Of a stretch of DNA of 38,627 bases, positions 35,363-38,627 are shown in pieces; position 1 is the stretch's first letter, and the number at the start of each line of letters is the position of its first letter. The DNA is from Treponema sp. (GTDB lineage: Bacteria; Spirochaetota; Spirochaetia; Treponematales; Breznakiellaceae). The notes below the pieces were generated by a model. The model saw only the letters and a program-made list of their open reading frames with translations. It searched no databases and was not told where the DNA came from. Made by a program: the position numbers and the translations under genes. The DNA lies in NCBI GenBank assembly GCA_031266095.1, contig JAISBR010000177.1, forward strand, positions 1 to 38,627. Direction: 5' to 3'.

Positions 35363-36360
35363 CGGCATATAAATCGCGCAGACAGTATATCTTCCCCGGC
35401 CGTTTACGCATGCTATTGTGGGCGGCGCTCGCTATCCTCGCGTTGAATGGCTGCGTCGGTTGGGGGGCTTCGGCGGAGGAATACTACTCTATCGGCATGG
35501 CCTATTATGACGTCGGGAATTTTGTGGAGGCCGAGAAATGGCTGAACCGCGCGAGGATGGCTGACAGAACCCAGGTCGCCTCCGAATACAACCTGGGGCG
35601 GATTGCGTTTGAGACCGGCCGTTATCAGGAAGCGGCCGGATATTTTGACGCGATTTTGAAACGGGATCCGGAAAACCTTCTGGCCCTCAAGGCTGCGGCC
35701 TATACGCGGATCAAAACCGGCGAACTTAAGCTCGCGGAAGAGTACTACCAGAAAGTGCTGGCCCTGTCGCCGGAAAGCGCCGACGATGGTTATAATTACG
35801 CCCTGGTGTTATACGCCATGGAGAAATACGCCGACGCGGAGCGGGTCCTCAGCGGCTATCAATTTTCCCTGCTGGATAACAGCGATACGCTGCTCCTCTA
35901 CGCCCGTACCCAGAAAGCTCAGGGTAAAGTGGAGGCGGTGGATAGTTTCGCGAAGTGGCTCATGGACAATTCGGACCCGCAGGTGCGTTATGAATACGCC
36001 CAATTCCTTGAAACCCAGGAACTCTACGCCCGTGCCCTTGAGGAGTACCGTAGCGCCCTCACCGAGCTTGATTCCGGCAGCAGTGAGTTGAAAAAACCGG
36101 ATCTGCGATTTGCCATTGCCCGGCTGCTCCTCATCGCCGACCGCGAAAGTTCCGAGGGGATCACCGAACTGCAAGGCGCGGTCAGCGACGGCTATACCGA
36201 TACCGAAGCCATGCAAAAACTCCTTGAGGACGAGCGGATCAGTGCCGCCAACAAGGAGAGCCTGGTAATCATTATTGATGAAAGCCGGCGGGTCCGTGAG
36301 GAGATGGAGATGGAGCAAGAGGAAGAAGCGGAAAATGCAGAACCGGTTGAGGAGTCATGA
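35359..36360 (+). CDS. TPR-repeat lipoprotein
   Basis: 333 residues. Basic N-terminus, hydrophobic stretch and lipobox LALNGC with Cys32, then at least four TPR motifs ([80 protein letters not shown]). The C-terminal end [20 protein letters not shown] is highly acidic. It likely sits in the periplasm as a protein-binding scaffold. It overlaps the UPRTase-like gene by 4 bp and DUF503 by 4 bp (ATGA both times). The partner is unknown. Confidence 0.82.
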   Translation: MTAYKSRRQYIFPGRLRMLLWAALAILALNGCVGWGASAEEYYSIGMAYYDVGNFVEAEKWLNRARMADRTQVASEYNLGRIAFETGRYQEAAGYFDAILKRDPENLLALKAAAYTRIKTGELKLAEEYYQKVLALSPESADDGYNYALVLYAMEKYADAERVLSGYQFSLLDNSDTLLLYARTQKAQGKVEAVDSFAKWLMDNSDPQVRYEYAQFLETQELYARALEEYRSALTELDSGSSELKKPDLRFAIARLLLIADRESSEGITELQGAVSDGYTDTEAMQKLLEDERISAANKESLVIIIDESRRVREEMEMEQEEEAENAEPVEES

Positions 36361-36644
36361 TTGTTTCAATGATACAGATGATCTTTGAGATTCCCGAAGT
36401 AGACAGCATCAAAGAAAAGCGGCGTATCATCCGGTCCGTAAAGGACAAACTACAGCGCCGTTTTCACATGAGCGCCGCAGAGGTGGACCTCCAGGATTCG
36501 CTGTCTTTTGCCCAGATCGGGGGGGCACTGGTATCCAATTCCCGTGATTTTGGAGAATCCGTGCTCCACAAGGCATTCGAGATGGTGGAACGGGAACTTC
36601 CTGTCCGTATTCAGGACATAAGCATTCATTCGGAGGAATTTTAA
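36357..36644 (+). CDS. DUF503 (YlxP-like) small protein
   Basis: 95 residues, typical DUF503/YlxP size. The motif SIKEKRRIIRSVKDKLQRRFHMSAAEVD is the family hallmark. Family members are often found near rbfA and infB and are linked to ribosome maturation; here it lies instead in an operon with lipoproteins. It overlaps the previous gene by 4 bp and the next ATG by 1 bp (TAATG). Function not established. Confidence 0.85.
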   Translation: MIVSMIQMIFEIPEVDSIKEKRRIIRSVKDKLQRRFHMSAAEVDLQDSLSFAQIGGALVSNSRDFGESVLHKAFEMVERELPVRIQDISIHSEEF

Positions 36645-37345
36645 TGAATAAGCAGGACAAATCTTTCCCCAATTCCCCACGTGGAAGTATGATGATACGG
36701 GTTTTTAAATTGGTATTTTGTCTCTTATTTATGGTATTAAGTTCCTGCATCGGCGTTTCGGCGGATATCAGCGTCCGTGAGGACGGTTCAGGGAGAATCT
36801 CCCTGGAATACCGTGTTTCCCGTATGGTCGAAGCCCTGGGCAGACTGGATGGTAACGAGCGCTGGCAGACCATTCCGGTGGGCCGCGCCGATTTTGAGCG
36901 GACCCTGGCCCGGCTTCCGGACATGCGCCTTATCTCGTTTTCAACCAGGGAAGGAACGGCGAATGGCGCCGCGAATAGAGGCGACATTATAAACAAGGCT
37001 GAACTGGAATTCAAAAACATCAACGCCCTGCTGGCCTTCCTCGACGCGTCGGGAGAACACGCCTCTTTTGTCCGGGAAAATGGAACAAACCGAATGGCCT
37101 TTACTCTGCTGGAAGCATGGGACGCTGCGGCCGACGAGGAGCTGCTCACCCTGGTACGGGAACTGTCCCGGGGCTATGAACTGCGGCTGAGCCTCAGTGT
37201 GACCGGGACGGCGTCCCTCCAATTAACGCCTGAAGCAGTTCCGGCGGTACAGCTTGTCTCACCGGGAAAAAAGGTTTCCCTGGCGATTGGCATGGGGGAA
37301 CTCCTCAGCCTCCCTGGAGGACTGGGTGTGGAATTTACGTGGTAA
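36644..37345 (+). CDS. Lipoprotein of unknown function
   Basis: 233 residues. The N-terminus has hydrophobic VFKLVFCLLFMVLSSCIG, a spirochaete-type lipobox (LSSC, Cys35). The mature part has a repeated beta-rich pattern (ISVREDGSGRISLEYRVSRM, ...SLSVTGTASLQL) and no known domain. GGAGG lies upstream of ATG 36644 at 7-nt spacing; this start overlaps the DUF503 stop codon by one base. Last gene of the operon. Confidence 0.72.
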   Translation: MNKQDKSFPNSPRGSMMIRVFKLVFCLLFMVLSSCIGVSADISVREDGSGRISLEYRVSRMVEALGRLDGNERWQTIPVGRADFERTLARLPDMRLISFSTREGTANGAANRGDIINKAELEFKNINALLAFLDASGEHASFVRENGTNRMAFTLLEAWDAAADEELLTLVRELSRGYELRLSLSVTGTASLQLTPEAVPAVQLVSPGKKVSLAIGMGELLSLPGGLGVEFTW

Positions 37346-37540
37346 AGACCGGTATTTTCTGTAAACAGCTCACGGATCACAAAGCTAAGGTCTAATTCCT
37401 CTCTGAAAAAATCCTTTTCAAATGAAGTCGAATTTTCTTGACTATTTTAGTAATTTTTGTTTCTTTTTAAGCATGAGATGGTTATAAAACCAAATCTCAA
37501 ACAGCGCTGTCACAAAAACAAAATTTTAAAGAAGGAAAAG

Positions 37541-38311
37541 ATGACAAACAGATACACGACGATTCTTGAGGTTTTGTCCAAACACCAGCGTGTTAAGGTG
37601 ACCATTTTGGCGGAATTACTGGGTGTTTCTCAGGTGACAGTGAGAAAGGATTTAGATCAGCTTGAGGAACGGGGCCTGATCCGCCGTATCCATGGATACG
37701 CCAGCCTGGATCACTCGGACGATGTGGGGAAACGCATGGCGTATAACTACGCTATCAAAAGGCGGATTGCCAAAGCCGCCGCCGCGACGGTGGATGAGGG
37801 TGAAACGGTGATGATCGAATCCGGTTCCTGCTGCGCCTTTCTGGCGGAAGAGCTGGCGCTATCCCAGAGGGATATTACCATAGTAACCAATTCGGCGTTT
37901 ATCGCCAACTTTGTCCGCCACATGCCGCATATCAAAATTATCCTGCTGGGAGGCTATTATCAGCCTGAGTCCCAGGTACTGGTAGGGCCGATGACCAGCA
38001 AATGCGGCGAGATCTTCTTCTCAGACAAGTTCTTTATCGGGGTCGACGGTTTTATGTCCAAGTTCGGGTTTACCGGAAAAGATCATATGCGTGTACAGAC
38101 GGTGATGGATTTGGCGGAACGCGCCCAGGGAGTAATCGTCCTGACCGACGCGGAAAAGTTCCAGCGCCAGGGCGCGCTTGGCCTGGTACGGCTTGATAAG
38201 GTTTCCAGCGTATATACCGATGAGAGAATCCCCATAGAAGCCGAGTCGGCGCTGCTGGATAATCAAGTTACACTGTACAAGGTGCCTAAATATGAAACTG
38301 AAAATACTTGA
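37541..38311 (+). CDS. DeoR-family transcriptional regulator
   Basis: 256 residues. An N-terminal winged helix-turn-helix (RYTTILEVLSKHQRVKVTIL, then LLGVSQVTVRKDLDQLEERGLIRRIHGYASL) is followed by a DeoR sensor domain (MIESGSCCAFLAEELA, IVTNS, ILLGGYYQPES, GEIFFSDKFFIGVDG, VLTDAEKF). Such regulators bind sugar phosphates and repress sugar-use genes. AAGGAAAAG precedes ATG 37541, so this start is preferred over 37457. It has no sugar genes next to it inside the window; the PTS/epimerase locus is over 23 kb away, so its targets are open. Confidence 0.9.
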   Translation: MTNRYTTILEVLSKHQRVKVTILAELLGVSQVTVRKDLDQLEERGLIRRIHGYASLDHSDDVGKRMAYNYAIKRRIAKAAAATVDEGETVMIESGSCCAFLAEELALSQRDITIVTNSAFIANFVRHMPHIKIILLGGYYQPESQVLVGPMTSKCGEIFFSDKFFIGVDGFMSKFGFTGKDHMRVQTVMDLAERAQGVIVLTDAEKFQRQGALGLVRLDKVSSVYTDERIPIEAESALLDNQVTLYKVPKYETENT

Positions 38312-38518
38312 CGGAAACGAAGGCCGGCGCTCAGGCTCCGGTCAACGCGCCCGGCCTCAGGAAAGTCGGTGGAATCAAAACGGCAGCCGAGCCCGGAACT
38401 ACTGCCCTTATCCCGTTTACTTTCCCCTTGTAAACAAGCTGCGAGGAGGACGTCCGGGAAACAATATCTCCTGATGTTTCGGCAAAACCGGGGCTCAAAA
38501 GCTGGGATCAGTCAACAA

Positions 38519-38537
38519 CCACCGCCAAAGGCGGTGG
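38519..38537. mobile_element. Right-end hairpin of an IS200/IS605-type element
   Basis: CCACCGCC-AAA-GGCGGTGG, an 8-bp perfect stem, follows the transposase end by 16 bp, the typical subterminal imperfection-free hairpin of this IS class. The element boundary is probably near 38500-38518, where TCAAC occurs (38512). Confidence 0.6.
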
Positions 38538-38553
38538 CTTGAGAGGGAGGCCC

Positions 38554-38627
38554 CTAGAAGGGGCCGTCTCGTAGTTCGTGGTCTTCGTCCTGCCGCTCGG
38601 CGTCTTCCTGATACTTCACGTACCTCC
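38554..38627 (-). CDS. tnpA: IS200/IS605-family transposase TnpA, C-terminal end only
   Basis: The minus-strand frame read from the window edge gives RYVKYQEDAERQDEDHEL and then RDGPF before a TAG at 38554-38556. RYVKYQE plus an acidic tail is the usual C-terminus of Y1 HUH transposases of this family. The rest lies beyond the window. The stop codon sits in the hairpin GGCCCC-TAGAA-GGGGCC (38549-38565), and the element's end hairpin lies at 38519-38537, so a complete right end is present. Confidence 0.7.
   Translation of the reverse strand, partial: RYVKYQEDAERQDEDHELRDGPF

Noticed and set aside
34418..35368. 316-residue minus-strand frame
   Set aside because: It is antisense to the UPRTase-like gene, whose PRPP and uracil motifs are clear.
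38312..38518. tnpB C-terminal remnant next to the IS end
   Set aside because: A 40-codon frame with KVGGIKTAAEPGTTAL looked suggestive, but no zinc-finger or RuvC motif supports TnpB.

Overview
The window looks like chromosomal DNA of a spirochaete, most likely a Treponema relative of the insect- or termite-gut type. This is inferred from the overall gene mix: relaxed-lipobox lipoproteins with TPR repeats, a DUF115 motility-accessory-type protein, an MCE/Mla transporter with its own lipoprotein, spirochaete-like PTS parts and pectin/uronate catabolism. No 16S or other decisive marker is present, so the taxonomic call is moderate.

Layout. 1-4941 (minus): the 5' part of an unknown gene, then ygfK and ssnA, a pair known from anaerobic purine-degradation clusters. 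4942-5421: a gap crowded with small hairpin repeats. 5422-9130 (plus): a membrane-anchored parvulin-type foldase, a DUF115 protein and a DivIC/FtsB-like division protein. 9146-9412: an array of twelve palindromic 23-bp units. 9485-14152: a PTS-type sugar region with a galactitol-family IIB, a IIC, a second IIB that lacks its phospho-cysteine, an HPr, a membrane protein and an L-ribulose/L-xylulose-5-phosphate epimerase. 14365-19686 (minus): thrH and a compact trpDCFBA operon without trpE/trpG. 19755-21965 (minus): a hybrid sensor kinase, divergent from an mlaE-mlaF-mlaD-lipoprotein operon (22046-25616).

25959-30989: a small membrane protein, then on minus an amidohydrolase, a TrmH-family methyltransferase, kduD and kduI (pectin/unsaturated uronate catabolism) and a NodB-like deacetylase lipoprotein. 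31020-33091 (plus): proA-proB. 33366-37345 (plus): an exported metallo-beta-lactamase-fold protein and a four-gene translationally coupled run (UPRTase-like protein, TPR lipoprotein, DUF503, lipoprotein). 37541-38311: a DeoR-family regulator. 38519-38627: the end of an IS200/IS605-type element entering from the right edge.

The most unusual material is non-coding: the 23-bp array with exact register and near-mirror unit order, a six-copy intergenic hairpin family, a 33-nt repeat pair with a compensatory stem change, a dispersed GGGGTATTAAAC motif, a structured gatB-gatC spacer, and several starts with a -10 box only 7-9 nt upstream and no Shine-Dalgarno, which suggests leaderless mRNAs.
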